A program made the position numbers and the translations under genes. Below, piece by piece: positions 1 to 8,495 of a stretch of 64,000 bases of DNA. Within the stretch, counting starts at the first letter, position 1; every line of letters starts with the position of its first letter. The DNA is from Rosenbergiella metrosideri (GTDB lineage: Bacteria; Pseudomonadota; Gammaproteobacteria; Enterobacterales; Enterobacteriaceae), in contig NZ_JALBCV010000004.1 of assembly GCF_022602565.1 (NCBI RefSeq), forward strand, positions 149,390 to 213,389, in the 5' to 3' direction. A model generated the notes under the pieces. It had not been told where the DNA came from. It did no database searches and worked only from the letters and a program-made list of their open reading frames with translations.

Positions 1-152
1 TCAAATTCCGGTTGCAGCGATTGAGCGTCATGACCGCAGCGAATTAAGGTCAATTCCGCCTCGCTGATCGCCATCATCGTTGCCAGGTCACGGGCATACA
101 GGTGTGGGTGTTCCATTTTTAACGCTAAATAATCAAGATATTGTTTATTCAT
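1..152 (-). CDS. hemS: Hemin-degrading factor HemS/HmuS family, N-terminal part
   Basis: The gene runs off the left edge, so only about 50 N-terminal residues are seen. The start MNKQYLDYLALKMEHPHLYA and the following ARDLATMMAISEAELTLIRCGHDA-type sequence match the start of the HemS/HmuS cytoplasmic haem-binding and haem-degrading family. A GAGG ribosome binding site lies a few bases before the ATG at 152. It lies downstream of the TonB-dependent haem receptor on the same strand, as in hemRSTUV/hmuRSTUV operons, so it probably handles haem delivered by that receptor. The family assignment rests on the N-terminus and context only. Confidence 0.8.
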   Translation of the reverse strand, partial: MNKQYLDYLALKMEHPHLYARDLATMMAISEAELTLIRCGHDAQSLQPEF

Positions 153-171
153 CGGTTACATCCTCTATAAC

Positions 172-189
172 GCCCCGGCAAACCGGGGC
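172..189 (-). other. GC-rich intergenic hairpin between haem receptor gene and hemS
   Basis: GCCCCGG and CCGGGGC form a 7-bp stem with a four-base loop in the 44-base gap between the receptor gene and hemS. No T run follows on the minus strand, so it is more likely an RNA-processing or attenuating stem that sets relative expression than a full terminator. Confidence 0.5.
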
Positions 190-196
190 TAAACAT

Positions 197-2551
197 TTAG
201 AAATCAACATTCAAACCAAGTTGGAAAGTCCGTCCTGGCATAGTCGACAGCGCAATATCAGCTTGATGCTGGGCAGTGTCGGTCGTTAAATCACGGCTAC
301 TTAAGTAATCCCAATATTTACGGTTAGTCAGGTTATACACGCCACCACTGAGTTTTACCGTTGGGGTCACTTGCCAGTATGCCGTCATATCCACCATCCC
401 GTAGCCGGGGATACGCCAATATTTGCTACTATCGACCTCTGTCGCGCTACTGGTGGTCGTGGTATCGCGCGTGGTTTGTTTGGCCTGTTTTCCTTTTACG
501 AAGGTAGCAGTCACTGCAGCCCCATAACGTTGAGCAGGATCATCCCACGCGACGCCAATAATCGCTTTCATCGGGGCCACACTGTCTAAATCGACATATT
601 TGTCGCCTTGCAGGGAGGACTTTGACATCCCTTTGGTATAACCCAAGGCGAAGCTTGTGCTTAGCCCATTTACCGCGGGGAACCACTCGCCATAATGAAT
701 TTTAGTGGTGAGTTCTCCACCGTAGATAAAGGCTTTATCACGATTTTCTGCTTGATAAATGGTATAGATATTCGACGGAACATTGGTAAATTTGCTCGGA
801 GAGCCGCTACGCGTATAACGGTTATACGCAATAAAGTTATCGTAATCGTTATAGAACAGTGAACCATGGATATCGATTCCCGGTACGGCTTGTCCCTTTA
901 TTCCCCACTCGAGATCATTACTGGTCTCGGTCTTCAGGGAATTATTACCAATCAAGGCATATTGCTGCTTGCCGGCATAACTGGATCCGAGATTCCAAGA
1001 GCCATACAGCTGGCTCGCTTCAGGGAATTGCGCGCCACGCTGGTAACGGATATAGGTTAACAGCTGCGGCGTCAGGGAGTATTCGAGACTCAGTGACGGT
1101 AAGAACTGTGTATCACTTTGGCTACTATAGAGTGTCGAGACACTCTCTTCGGTTAATACGCTACTTCCCGCCGCTAAGCTACCAAGATTCCGCGGCTTAT
1201 TTTTCAAGTAAGCAACACGAATCCCTGGGGTGAGTGCCACATGGTGTCCCTGCCAGTCACCATTAATTTTATCTTCGACAAAGCCACCCAGCGTGGTGGT
1301 TTGGCTATCCGCCTGTGGTTGCATCACACGGTAGTACACGAGAGGAGTTGGCGATTGTGAAAAGGGTCGTTCTGTACGACCGATATCGCCATTTAGCCCA
1401 GCACGAATATCGTGACGCCCAATACTTTTTGCCAATTCTGACGAGAAGCCTAATTTATTGGTATTAAAATCAGATAGCGTACGGGTCGGCACCAAGGTGT
1501 CGCTCGGGCCGTATGTATTATCGTGCGCCTGCGTCTTCTGCCAATACACTTGGCTAGTCAGCTGATCGACCCACTGATTCAGCGGAGTGTAGTCATCTTG
1601 TAAGGCAACGCCAAAGCGGCGGGTTTGACTCGACTGTTGGCTAGTGCCAATAACGGCTGAGCCCCCAGAATTCCACGTATCGAAATGGGTATGGCTGGTT
1701 TTTTGATAGTAATTCCCACTAGCCGTCAGTTTGTGTTCATCATTTAGCTGCCAAATCGTGCTGGCTGCAAAGGCATCGGAGTGCCAATTTTCTGGCCATG
1801 CTTGGTTATTGCCTTGGGTCCGCGTCTCTTGTCCATCACGTCGGCTATAGACAAAGATTCCACGCAACTGATCATCGCCAGCGGCCGCGGTGATACCGTT
1901 ATGCCATGCACGATTTGCCGAGTCGTAATCGGTTTGATAACCGAAATAGTGTTGGCGTGTCGGCGATAAGTAATCGTCCGCAGATTTTGAATGGAAAGCG
2001 ACCAGTCCACCAATCGAGGTATTGGGTTGAGATACCGAGGTCGCTCCCGCTTCGATATCCATCTGGCCAAAGAGATACGGATCGATATAGTCGCGGCCAA
2101 TACCGAAACTATTCACTCCTGTTCGCCCTGCATAAGGACGACCTGTCGCTTGCGGCATCGAAACGCCATCGACATTGATCCCAACACGATTACTTTCTAA
2201 CCCACGAATGTTATAGCCGGTATAGCCGCCTCTATCGAAACCACTTTTTCCACTGCCTGATCCGCCACTCGATCCCGTCGCACTCACTAAGGGTTGATAG
2301 CGCATCAAGGTACCAAAATCGTTCGAGCCATTTTTTTGCATCTGCTTGGCACTGACAACGACTTTATTGTTGGCCTCAATTTTAGGCGTTACCCCAGTCA
2401 CGACTAGGGTCTCCTCCTGCTGATCCTGTCCAGTAAGAGGGATATTTCCGGCGGTCGCCGAAGCACAATATAGACCGCTGAGGCTAAGAGCGATAAGCGA
2501 TAAGCGGGGTCGAGGGGGAACTGTCAAGGCAGTCTTGGAGTATTTACGCAT
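197..2551 (-). CDS. TonB-dependent haem/haemoglobin outer-membrane receptor
   Basis: The 784-residue protein has a basic N-terminus and hydrophobic signal segment (residues about 15-35), a TonB-box-like ETLVVTG stretch near residue 48, a plug domain with the NIRGLESNRVGINVDGV pattern near residue 115-130, a long beta-barrel region, and a C-terminal NVDF with final aromatic residue, typical of outer-membrane barrels. It resembles the haemoglobin/transferrin/lactoferrin receptor family. The next gene is hemS and two overlapping Fur-box-like repeats lie upstream, so it should import haem under iron limitation. At 784 residues it is longer than classic HemR/HmuR (about 660-690), so the exact ligand is uncertain. 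Confidence 0.85.
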   Translation of the reverse strand: MRKYSKTALTVPPRPRLSLIALSLSGLYCASATAGNIPLTGQDQQEETLVVTGVTPKIEANNKVVVSAKQMQKNGSNDFGTLMRYQPLVSATGSSGGSGSGKSGFDRGGYTGYNIRGLESNRVGINVDGVSMPQATGRPYAGRTGVNSFGIGRDYIDPYLFGQMDIEAGATSVSQPNTSIGGLVAFHSKSADDYLSPTRQHYFGYQTDYDSANRAWHNGITAAAGDDQLRGIFVYSRRDGQETRTQGNNQAWPENWHSDAFAASTIWQLNDEHKLTASGNYYQKTSHTHFDTWNSGGSAVIGTSQQSSQTRRFGVALQDDYTPLNQWVDQLTSQVYWQKTQAHDNTYGPSDTLVPTRTLSDFNTNKLGFSSELAKSIGRHDIRAGLNGDIGRTERPFSQSPTPLVYYRVMQPQADSQTTTLGGFVEDKINGDWQGHHVALTPGIRVAYLKNKPRNLGSLAAGSSVLTEESVSTLYSSQSDTQFLPSLSLEYSLTPQLLTYIRYQRGAQFPEASQLYGSWNLGSSYAGKQQYALIGNNSLKTETSNDLEWGIKGQAVPGIDIHGSLFYNDYDNFIAYNRYTRSGSPSKFTNVPSNIYTIYQAENRDKAFIYGGELTTKIHYGEWFPAVNGLSTSFALGYTKGMSKSSLQGDKYVDLDSVAPMKAIIGVAWDDPAQRYGAAVTATFVKGKQAKQTTRDTTTTSSATEVDSSKYWRIPGYGMVDMTAYWQVTPTVKLSGGVYNLTNRKYWDYLSSRDLTTDTAQHQADIALSTMPGRTFQLGLNVDF

Positions 2552-2627
2552 AGAGGCTGTGTATTCCTAAAGGTGCGGCAATTCGCAAAAAGTGACAAAT
2601 GGCTCATATTGGAGCCTTTATTCTAGT

Positions 2628-2665
2628 GAATGAGAATCTATATTATTATGATAATGATTATCAAT
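2628..2665 (-). promoter_or_regulatory. Tandem Fur boxes upstream of haem receptor gene
   Basis: The segment contains AATGAGAATCTATATTATT followed by TATGATAATGATTATCAAT. The second is close to the 19-bp Fur consensus GATAATGATAATCATTATC and the first matches its GAGAAT-type half. It lies about 80-115 bases upstream of the receptor start. It also lies upstream of the oppositely oriented metallophosphoesterase gene, which might therefore also respond to iron. Confidence 0.75.
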
Positions 2666-2774
2666 AGTGATCGGTGTAAAAGTTCACTTTTTTTTTTATT
2701 CTTTATCCTTTGCTTACATCGCCTTGGTGCAATGCTACAGTGGGTGAATCGATACCATTTTTCTTGGAGGCTAT

Positions 2775-3902
2775 GTGTTTGCTTGGATAACACTTTTACC
2801 TGCCCTATATATTGGTGCGCGCTTTATCTTGCCGCTCCCTCTCCCTTTTATACTTCGGCTGCTCTGTTTTATTGCCGTCGTCCTCGTGGCAGAGTGTCAT
2901 CTTGTTTATAAAGCTGTCTTTGGTAACCGCTTCGCGCCGGAATTCCCTCATACTGTGATGGTCGCCATTAACTTCCTCTTTGGGACGATCATTGCTTTTA
3001 CCCTGTTACTGCTCCTAAGCGATATTGTCAGCGCCTGTCAGTTTGCATTACGTGGGTCATGGCCACTCCACCGTACCACTCACTTTATTTTGTTAGGTAT
3101 TTCGTTAGTGACAGCCGCCTACGCTACCTACCAAGCCATCAAGGTGCCTCGCGTTAAAACCGTCACGTTAACGCTAGAGAATTTACCTAAAGCGTTTGAT
3201 GGCTATCGTGTCGTTCAATTAACCGACTTACATGCCAGTACCCTCTTTACCGGACGCTGGATGAAGAAAGTGGTAGAACGTACCAATCAACTGCAGGCGG
3301 ATGTCATCCTATTTACCGGCGATGTCGCAGACGGCAGTATCGAGAAACGTTATGATGATGTCGCGCCGCTCGGTGAGTTAATTGCTAAGCAGGGGCGTTT
3401 TGCGATTCCCGGTAACCACGAGTATTACTCTGGCTATTCGCCATGGATGCACCGGATGGAGCAATTAGGCTTTCATGAATTACTCAATAGCTCAGTCACC
3501 ATCGAGAAAGAGGGAAGTCAGCTCTATATTGCAGGGGTGACTGATGAAGCAGCGTTACGATACAACCAGGCTGGCCCTGATTTAGATAAGGCCCTAACAG
3601 GCGTAGACCGTGAAGCGCCGATTATTTTGCTGGATCACCGTCCGGAAAATGCCCGAAAAAATCTCGCCAACGGCGTTGACCTACAGCTCTCAGGCCACAC
3701 TCACGGTGGCATGGTCTACGGCCTTGCCACCATCGTAAAGCGAGCCAATCAGGGATTTTCGTCTGGGCTTTACCCAATCGGAAAGCGCTATCTTTACGTT
3801 AGTAACGGTACCGGGCTATGGAATGGATTTGCCCTACGCTTGGGCTACCCTTCTGAGATCACGCTGTTTATCTTAAAAAGCGATAACGCTGGTACTGACT
3901 AA
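2775..3902 (+). CDS. Membrane-anchored metallophosphoesterase
   Basis: The 375-residue protein begins with about four hydrophobic segments (residues 1-125), followed by a calcineurin-like phosphoesterase domain. Metal-binding motifs are visible in order: TDLHAS (Asp151, His153), GDVADG near 178, GNHEYY near 208 and SGHTHGG near 300. This layout matches the YkoQ/YaeI-type family, which includes UDP-2,3-diacylglucosamine and other lipid-linked phosphohydrolases. The start is a GTG with TTGGAGG four bases before it; the overlapping ATG at 2773 is in another frame that stops at once. The substrate cannot be told from sequence. Confidence 0.8.
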   Translation: MFAWITLLPALYIGARFILPLPLPFILRLLCFIAVVLVAECHLVYKAVFGNRFAPEFPHTVMVAINFLFGTIIAFTLLLLLSDIVSACQFALRGSWPLHRTTHFILLGISLVTAAYATYQAIKVPRVKTVTLTLENLPKAFDGYRVVQLTDLHASTLFTGRWMKKVVERTNQLQADVILFTGDVADGSIEKRYDDVAPLGELIAKQGRFAIPGNHEYYSGYSPWMHRMEQLGFHELLNSSVTIEKEGSQLYIAGVTDEAALRYNQAGPDLDKALTGVDREAPIILLDHRPENARKNLANGVDLQLSGHTHGGMVYGLATIVKRANQGFSSGLYPIGKRYLYVSNGTGLWNGFALRLGYPSEITLFILKSDNAGTD

Positions 3903-3999
3903 CTTTTTTTAGTGTCGAGGCAGTACTACCCTTTACCTCGATACTGATTGATCCGCAGAGAAAGTTCGCACATCAATATGTCTCAAATCGGGTAATACT

Positions 4000-4410
4000 A
4001 TGTCCAATACTCAACGCATTACCATTGCTGCAGCATTACTTATTGATAATCATCAGAATATCCTACTCGTAAGAAAACGTGATTCTGCTTTTTTTATGCA
4101 GCCTGGCGGTAAAATCGACCAAGATGAGGCGCCTGAAGAAGCATTAATAAGAGAACTGAAAGAGGAATTACAGCTGGTTGTCACTAAAGAGGAACTGATT
4201 CCGATGGGATGTTTCCAAGACATGGCAGCGAATGAAGCACACCATCAGCTCACCGCTTATATGTACCGTATTCATAGGAAGTCGTTTGCGCCCATCCCTG
4301 CAGCCGAAATTGAGGAAGCGGTCTGGCTATCGCAAGAAGAATGCCGACATGTCACGTTAGCACCGCTAACTGAATATCAGCTATTACCCCTTGCTTGGCC
4401 AAGTGAATGA
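4000..4410 (+). CDS. NUDIX hydrolase
   Basis: The 136-residue protein has a Nudix box from about residue 37 to 59: G37, E43, R51-E52 and E55-E56 are in register, but the usual glycine near the end of the box is glutamine (EELQLV). The family hydrolyses nucleoside diphosphates linked to other moieties and needs Mg2+ or Mn2+. It stands alone between a phosphoesterase gene and a decayed receptor remnant, so context gives no substrate. Confidence 0.85.
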   Translation: MSNTQRITIAAALLIDNHQNILLVRKRDSAFFMQPGGKIDQDEAPEEALIRELKEELQLVVTKEELIPMGCFQDMAANEAHHQLTAYMYRIHRKSFAPIPAAEIEEAVWLSQEECRHVTLAPLTEYQLLPLAWPSE

Positions 4411-4635
4411 AGGGGTAGCCTATTATGCCTTTTCGCAAAATAAACAGTTAAAAATTTATATTATTCTCGTTTGTTAACCTTAAAGAAGGTAGTGTTATAT
4501 TCTCTATTTTTATTGGATTGATAAATCAGCCTTGATTAGTGTTACTGCTTGTCCGAGATATTGTTCTAGAGCAAATATCTTAACCTATTAAGTCAGTCTG
4601 ACTAAAAGAACCTCTGGCGTCTTCAACACTCCCCT

Positions 4636-4908
4636 GTGGTCGGCCTGAGCTTCTGTGGTGGCGTAAATATCAACGTAAGTCCTGAGAAGACACAAACGGC
4701 TGAGGTGGGAACAAAACGATCGCTATTTAATGAGAAACGGCTACTCAGTGCAGCTATTTTTAGAACTAATAGTGAAAATGATGCAGAGCTTGATACCACC
4801 TCCAATGAATATGTGCAATATATCGCGGCGCTTAACCAAAGTGGTTATCGTTATACACCTAGAGCACCTCGAACCTGGATGCTTACCGCTAACGTGCATT
4901 GCTAAGCG
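4636..4908 (+). pseudogene. Remnant of a TonB-dependent siderophore receptor
   Basis: The reading frame gives VSPEKTQTAEVGTKRSLFNE and RLLSAAIFRTNSEN, matching the conserved barrel segment of Fiu-type catecholate receptors (PE.TQT.E.GTK...LS.AIFRT). After about 30 residues it jumps to a typical receptor C-terminus, YRYTPRAPRTWMLTANVHC. A real receptor has over 200 residues between these blocks and more than 400 before them, so this is a deletion remnant. The last residue is Cys instead of the usual Phe. A hairpin follows the stop as a relic terminator. Confidence 0.75.
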
Positions 4909-4920
4909 AATGATGGCGCA

Positions 4921-4940
4921 GGATACGGCAAGCCGTATCC
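4921..4940 (+). terminator. Hairpin after the receptor remnant
   Basis: GGATACGG and CCGTATCC form an 8-bp stem with a four-base loop just downstream of the pseudogene stop. The following TCGTTGCTT is only moderately T-rich. It is probably the original receptor terminator. Confidence 0.6.
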
Positions 4941-5035
4941 TCGTTGCTTAACCCCTTCCTAGCGTCGTTTCTGTCGGTTCGTCGTAAAGCGCCGGCAGTG
5001 AAGGACGTTTTTTGTGAGTGCAATGCTGTGCTGCA

Positions 5036-5830
5036 TTAGGCTTTCGCCTCCGATAGCGGTATCAGTGTTACCAATTTGGTCGTCAGATCTGGGGCTAACT
5101 GCCAAGTCGTTTGCTGATAATGAAGGAGTCCCTGCTGAGGGTGCTGAAAGCTTCGTTTCCCCCCTTCTCGATGAATAACATGATGTTTTTGCCACCATTG
5201 AGCAAACTCTGCGCTCTGTAGTAATAGGTGATCAATAGTGGCTCTTAACGGTGTTGTTTTCTCTAGATGAATCGACTCTGCACGCAACTCAGCAACGATT
5301 CGCTGCGCCCGTTCAGGCCAATCCGACACCAATTGACGAGCCAAGGGATTGAGAAAGATAAACTCCAGCATATTGGGTGTCTGGCCATCGAGGAGCCAAC
5401 CGTCAAATAACACTGCCGCTGGAGGGTTCCACGCCACCACTTGCCAAGCGCCATTCATGATATAGCATGGGGTGGTTATCATCGTCACTATCGCCTTAAC
5501 ATCGGGTTCACAGGACAACGCGACAGGATTCAGCGGATCGGCCAATTCCGCTAGACTGAATAAGTAATCGCGCTCGGCCTGAGAAAGTTGTAAAGCGCTC
5601 GCAATATGGCTAAGGCTCCGCGGTGAAACCGCGATTCCCCTTCCTTGCTCTAACCAGGTATACCATGTGGTGCTGACATAACTGAGTTGCGCCACTTCTT
5701 CCCGCCGTAATCCGGGTGTACGCCGACGAGGACCTCGACGCAATCCAGCGCGCTCTGGGCTAAGTTGTTCTCGTCTAAGACGTAAGAATTCACCCAACTG
5801 TTTTGCAGGATCCTGATGTTTCTCCGCCAT
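5036..5830 (-). CDS. XRE-family regulator with MmyB-like ligand-binding domain
   Basis: The 264-residue protein has an N-terminal helix-turn-helix (residues about 10-80, including RRRTPGLRREEVAQLSYVS and WYTWLEQGR) followed by a PAS-like MmyB domain (YIMNGAWQVVAWNPPAAVLF near 130-150, then LEFIFLNPLARQLVSDW). Such regulators usually control a neighbouring redox or modifying enzyme in response to a hydrophobic ligand. It diverges from a methyltransferase gene across a 100-base gap that holds a strong inverted repeat, its likely operator. The ligand is unknown. Confidence 0.85.
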   Translation of the reverse strand: MAEKHQDPAKQLGEFLRLRREQLSPERAGLRRGPRRRTPGLRREEVAQLSYVSTTWYTWLEQGRGIAVSPRSLSHIASALQLSQAERDYLFSLAELADPLNPVALSCEPDVKAIVTMITTPCYIMNGAWQVVAWNPPAAVLFDGWLLDGQTPNMLEFIFLNPLARQLVSDWPERAQRIVAELRAESIHLEKTTPLRATIDHLLLQSAEFAQWWQKHHVIHREGGKRSFQHPQQGLLHYQQTTWQLAPDLTTKLVTLIPLSEAKA

Positions 5831-5846
5831 AACCTATTACCTCTTA

Positions 5847-5877
5847 TACTAGGATAATTACAGGTATTGTCCCAGTA
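5847..5877. promoter_or_regulatory. Candidate XRE operator in a divergent promoter
   Basis: TACTAGGATAAT and ATTGTCCCAGTA are inverted repeats (10 of 12 positions complementary) separated by seven bases. The right arm overlaps a perfect TATAAT at 5876-5881 facing the methyltransferase gene. The left arm overlaps a TAGTATAAG-like minus-strand -10 facing the regulator gene. This is the expected arrangement for an autoregulated divergent operator. Confidence 0.6.
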
Positions 5878-5930
5878 TAATAGATTGTATAGCCTACTCC
5901 CAACAACCAGATAAACATTAGGGATACTCT

Positions 5931-6701
5931 ATGGCTCATCGCGCACATGCTCAGCGAATTTCAGAGCAATTCAGCCCGCAGGCTAACGCTTATTTAACCA
6001 GTACTGTCCATGCGGCAGGTGAAGATTTACAACGCTTACAACAGTGGCTAGCCCCCTTTAGCGATGGGTATATTTTAGATATTGGCTGCGGTGCGGGGCA
6101 TGCCAGCTTTACTGCTTCACCTCTGGTCAAGCAGGTTACGGCCTACGATCTCTCGACCGAGATGCTAAGCGTAGTGAAAGAGACCGCCGAGAGTCGGCAG
6201 ATGACCAATATCGATTGCCAACAAGGGATAGCAGAATCATTACCCTTCGACGATCAACAGTTCGATTGCGTGATCAGTCGTTATTCTGCCCATCACTGGC
6301 AAGATGTTCCCCAAGCATTGCGGGAAGTCTTTCGGGTCATCAAACCGGGCGGAAAGTTGATCATGATGGATATCGCCTCACCGGGCGCACCGCTATACGA
6401 TATCTGGTTACAGAGTATCGAAGTGCTACGCGATCCCTCTCATGTCCGTAACTATTCACCGGGGGAATGGCTACAAATGGCAACAGAAAGTGGCTTACGT
6501 ATTGAACAGTTAGTGACTGGATACTTAGCGTTAGATTTCCAGCAATGGGTCGGTAGGATGAAGACGCCAGCCCCTACTGTGGCAGCGGTTCGTGCCCTAC
6601 AACAGGCGGTCTCTGGAGAGGTACAAGCCTATTTTCAGCTTGAGGACGATGGTTCTTTCTCCAGCGATACCTTGATGTTTTGCGCACAACGCCGAGGCTA
6701 A
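5931..6701 (+). CDS. YafE-like class I SAM-dependent methyltransferase
   Basis: The 256-residue protein has the SAM-binding motif ILDIGCGAGHA near residue 48, the acidic end of motif II at AYDLS, and the conserved VISRYSAHHWQDV and RVIKPGGKLIMMD blocks. Its length and motifs closely follow E. coli YafE, a predicted methyltransferase of unknown substrate. It is divergent from an XRE/MmyB regulator, which suggests ligand-controlled expression. A symmetric hairpin follows its stop. Confidence 0.85.
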   Translation: MAHRAHAQRISEQFSPQANAYLTSTVHAAGEDLQRLQQWLAPFSDGYILDIGCGAGHASFTASPLVKQVTAYDLSTEMLSVVKETAESRQMTNIDCQQGIAESLPFDDQQFDCVISRYSAHHWQDVPQALREVFRVIKPGGKLIMMDIASPGAPLYDIWLQSIEVLRDPSHVRNYSPGEWLQMATESGLRIEQLVTGYLALDFQQWVGRMKTPAPTVAAVRALQQAVSGEVQAYFQLEDDGSFSSDTLMFCAQRRG

Positions 6702-6707
6702 GACTCA

Positions 6708-6731
6708 GGTAGCCGTCTTATGACGGCTACC
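6708..6731. terminator. Bidirectional terminator
   Basis: GGTAGCCGTC and GACGGCTACC form a perfect 10-bp stem with a four-base loop between the convergent methyltransferase and ArsR-type genes. Confidence 0.75.
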
Positions 6732-7046
6732 TTAAAGCTGATGCAGCTGCTGAGTGATGGTTTCGATGATCGCCTGGATATTATTGTCATTTCGACGATA
6801 ATAGGTCCATTTCCCGACTTTTTGCGCCTCGACCACTCCGAGTTCATGCAGCGATTTTAAACAGAGAGAGATAGCCGGTTGCGAAAGCCCCGCTTTATCC
6901 TGAATCAAGCTCGCGCAAACACCATACTGTTCATAAGGATATAGCTGGCTATAGGCGGCGAACGCGACATCCGGTTGTTTTAACCACGTTAGAATCGCCA
7001 CTCGCAACGGGTTGGCTAACAGTTTCATCGCATTTTCAGCAAGCAT
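6732..7046 (-). CDS. ArsR-family transcriptional regulator
   Basis: The 104-residue winged-helix protein has AMKLLANPLRVAILTWLKQP as helices 1-2 and a recognition region around AGLSQPAISLCLKSLHELG, followed by the wing GKWTYYRRN. It has no CxC metal motif like ArsR/CadC in helix 3, but has single cysteines at VCASL and SLCLKSL. It starts 13 bases after the ene-reductase stop, so the two genes form an operon. It may sense the electrophiles that the reductase removes, in the way NemR does in E. coli, although NemR is a TetR-type protein. Confidence 0.85.
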   Translation of the reverse strand: MLAENAMKLLANPLRVAILTWLKQPDVAFAAYSQLYPYEQYGVCASLIQDKAGLSQPAISLCLKSLHELGVVEAQKVGKWTYYRRNDNNIQAIIETITQQLHQL

Positions 7047-7059
7047 TGGCTCTCGTCAT

Positions 7060-8181
7060 TTAGTCGTCGATGGTCGGATAGTCAGTATACCCTTTTGCCG
7101 TGCCCCCATACAAAGAACTTAACTCCACACTGTTCAAGGCCACTGCACGCTGTAGACGCTCGGGAAGATCGGGGTTAGCGATAAAGGTTCGCCCAAATCC
7201 CACTAAATCAGCCCAACCTTGGGCTAAAACGTACTGAGCTTTAGCCTGATCGTAACGTCCCGCCACCATAATCACCGAAGTAAATGTTTTACGCAGGGCA
7301 ATCCGGAAACTTTCCGGTAATTCTGGGCTGTTATCCCAATCGGCTTCGGCAATGGAAAGATAGCCGATGTTCATTTCATCTAACATTTTCGCCGCAGTGA
7401 GGTAGGTTTCGGCTGGATCGGGTTCGACTAAGCCCAGATAAACACGATCTTCTTCAGTGGTAGAAAATAGTGGCGAGAATCGCACGCCTATTCGACCACT
7501 ATCGAACACCGTTGACACTGCCGCCACCACCTCTTTAAGAAATCGCAGACGGTTCGTCAGGCTTCCGCCGTACTGATCAGTGCGATCATTCGTATGTACC
7601 GAAATGAATTGGTTAATAAGATAACCATTGGCGGCGTGAAGTTCAATTCCGTCAAATCCAGCTTGCTTGGCATTCACCGCTGCTTGCCGGTACAGTTCCA
7701 CCAACTGTGGAATTTCTTCGGTTTCCAAGGCCCGCGGCTCACTTGGCACGACCAGTTCGCCTTCACCCGGGCCAGTTTCAATAAAGACGCGTACATTGGT
7801 TGCGGGTAAGACTGAAGGGGCGATAGGCAGCTGCTGCTGAGGTTGTAACGCGCGATGCGAGACTCGCCCGACATGCCATAACTGACAAAATAGCGTCCCC
7901 CCCTGTGCACGAACGGCTTGAGTGATATTTTGCCAACCCGCAATCTGTTCGGCGCTGTGGATCCCCGGCGTCCACGCATAGCCTTGCCCGCGAGGCTCAA
8001 TCTGTGTCCCTTCCGTTACCATAAACCCAGCGCTGGCACGCTGAACATAGTAATTGCGCATCATATCATTAGGAATGTTACCAGGCTGGGCGCTACGACA
8101 GCGTGTTAAGGGCGGTAGTGCAATACGATTGCGTAAAGGGATCCCACCTAACTCGAGTGGTGTAAAAAGTGAAGAGTGCAT
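7060..8181 (-). CDS. Old Yellow Enzyme family alkene reductase
   Basis: The 373-residue FMN protein begins LFTPLELGGIPLRNRIALPP and contains the active-site His-Ala-Asn motif (GIELHAANGYLINQF) and VGFGRTFIANPDLP. These match NemA (N-ethylmaleimide reductase) and related ene-reductases, which use NAD(P)H to reduce activated C=C bonds, nitro compounds and nitrate esters. It is the first gene of a two-gene unit with an ArsR regulator. The short spacing and a palindrome upstream suggest autoregulation. Confidence 0.88.
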   Translation of the reverse strand: MHSSLFTPLELGGIPLRNRIALPPLTRCRSAQPGNIPNDMMRNYYVQRASAGFMVTEGTQIEPRGQGYAWTPGIHSAEQIAGWQNITQAVRAQGGTLFCQLWHVGRVSHRALQPQQQLPIAPSVLPATNVRVFIETGPGEGELVVPSEPRALETEEIPQLVELYRQAAVNAKQAGFDGIELHAANGYLINQFISVHTNDRTDQYGGSLTNRLRFLKEVVAAVSTVFDSGRIGVRFSPLFSTTEEDRVYLGLVEPDPAETYLTAAKMLDEMNIGYLSIAEADWDNSPELPESFRIALRKTFTSVIMVAGRYDQAKAQYVLAQGWADLVGFGRTFIANPDLPERLQRAVALNSVELSSLYGGTAKGYTDYPTIDD

Positions 8182-8216
8182 AATGATCTCAGTAGTCGAT
8201 AAATTTCCACTTATTA

Positions 8217-8246
8217 TATTTATACATTTAAATATGTAAATAAATA
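8217..8246. promoter_or_regulatory. Candidate ArsR operator upstream of the ene-reductase
   Basis: An AT-rich imperfect palindrome centred between 8230 and 8231 has arms TATACAT and ATGTAAA around TTAAAT. ArsR-family operators are typically AT-rich dyads of this form. It lies 36-65 bases upstream of the reductase start, where a repressor would block transcription. Confidence 0.4.
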
Positions 8247-8431
8247 GAAAGACCGATTTACCAGATGGGCAAATTTTTTACGCTATAGGTAAACCGATTC
8301 CAAAGTGGATCAATTTGGTGCAAAAACCCTAATCATTTCAGGGGTATTTTTACATAATAGTGACGGTTGTTAATTAAAATGATTGATTATATGAATAGGA
8401 TTCTTAATGTATTGCCAAGTGTAAATCTGAC

Positions 8432-8459
8432 TTGTTTAACCGAACAAGATTGCTATGCT
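8432..8459 (+). promoter_or_regulatory. Promoter of the small membrane protein gene
   Basis: TTGTTT (8432-8437) and TATGCT (8454-8459) are separated by 16 bases. The -35 lies inside the perfect dyad CTTGTT-N6-AACAAG (8431-8448), a possible repressor or activator site. Transcription would begin near 8466 and leave a 30-base leader before the ATG at 8496. Confidence 0.5.
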
Positions 8460-8495
8460 GAAGGGGTAGTGACTTTTGGGTACTGGGGGGAAATC

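Noticed and set aside
859..1233. A 124-residue plus-strand ORF inside the haem receptor gene.
   Set aside because: It is antisense to a clear receptor gene and has the composition of a shadow frame.
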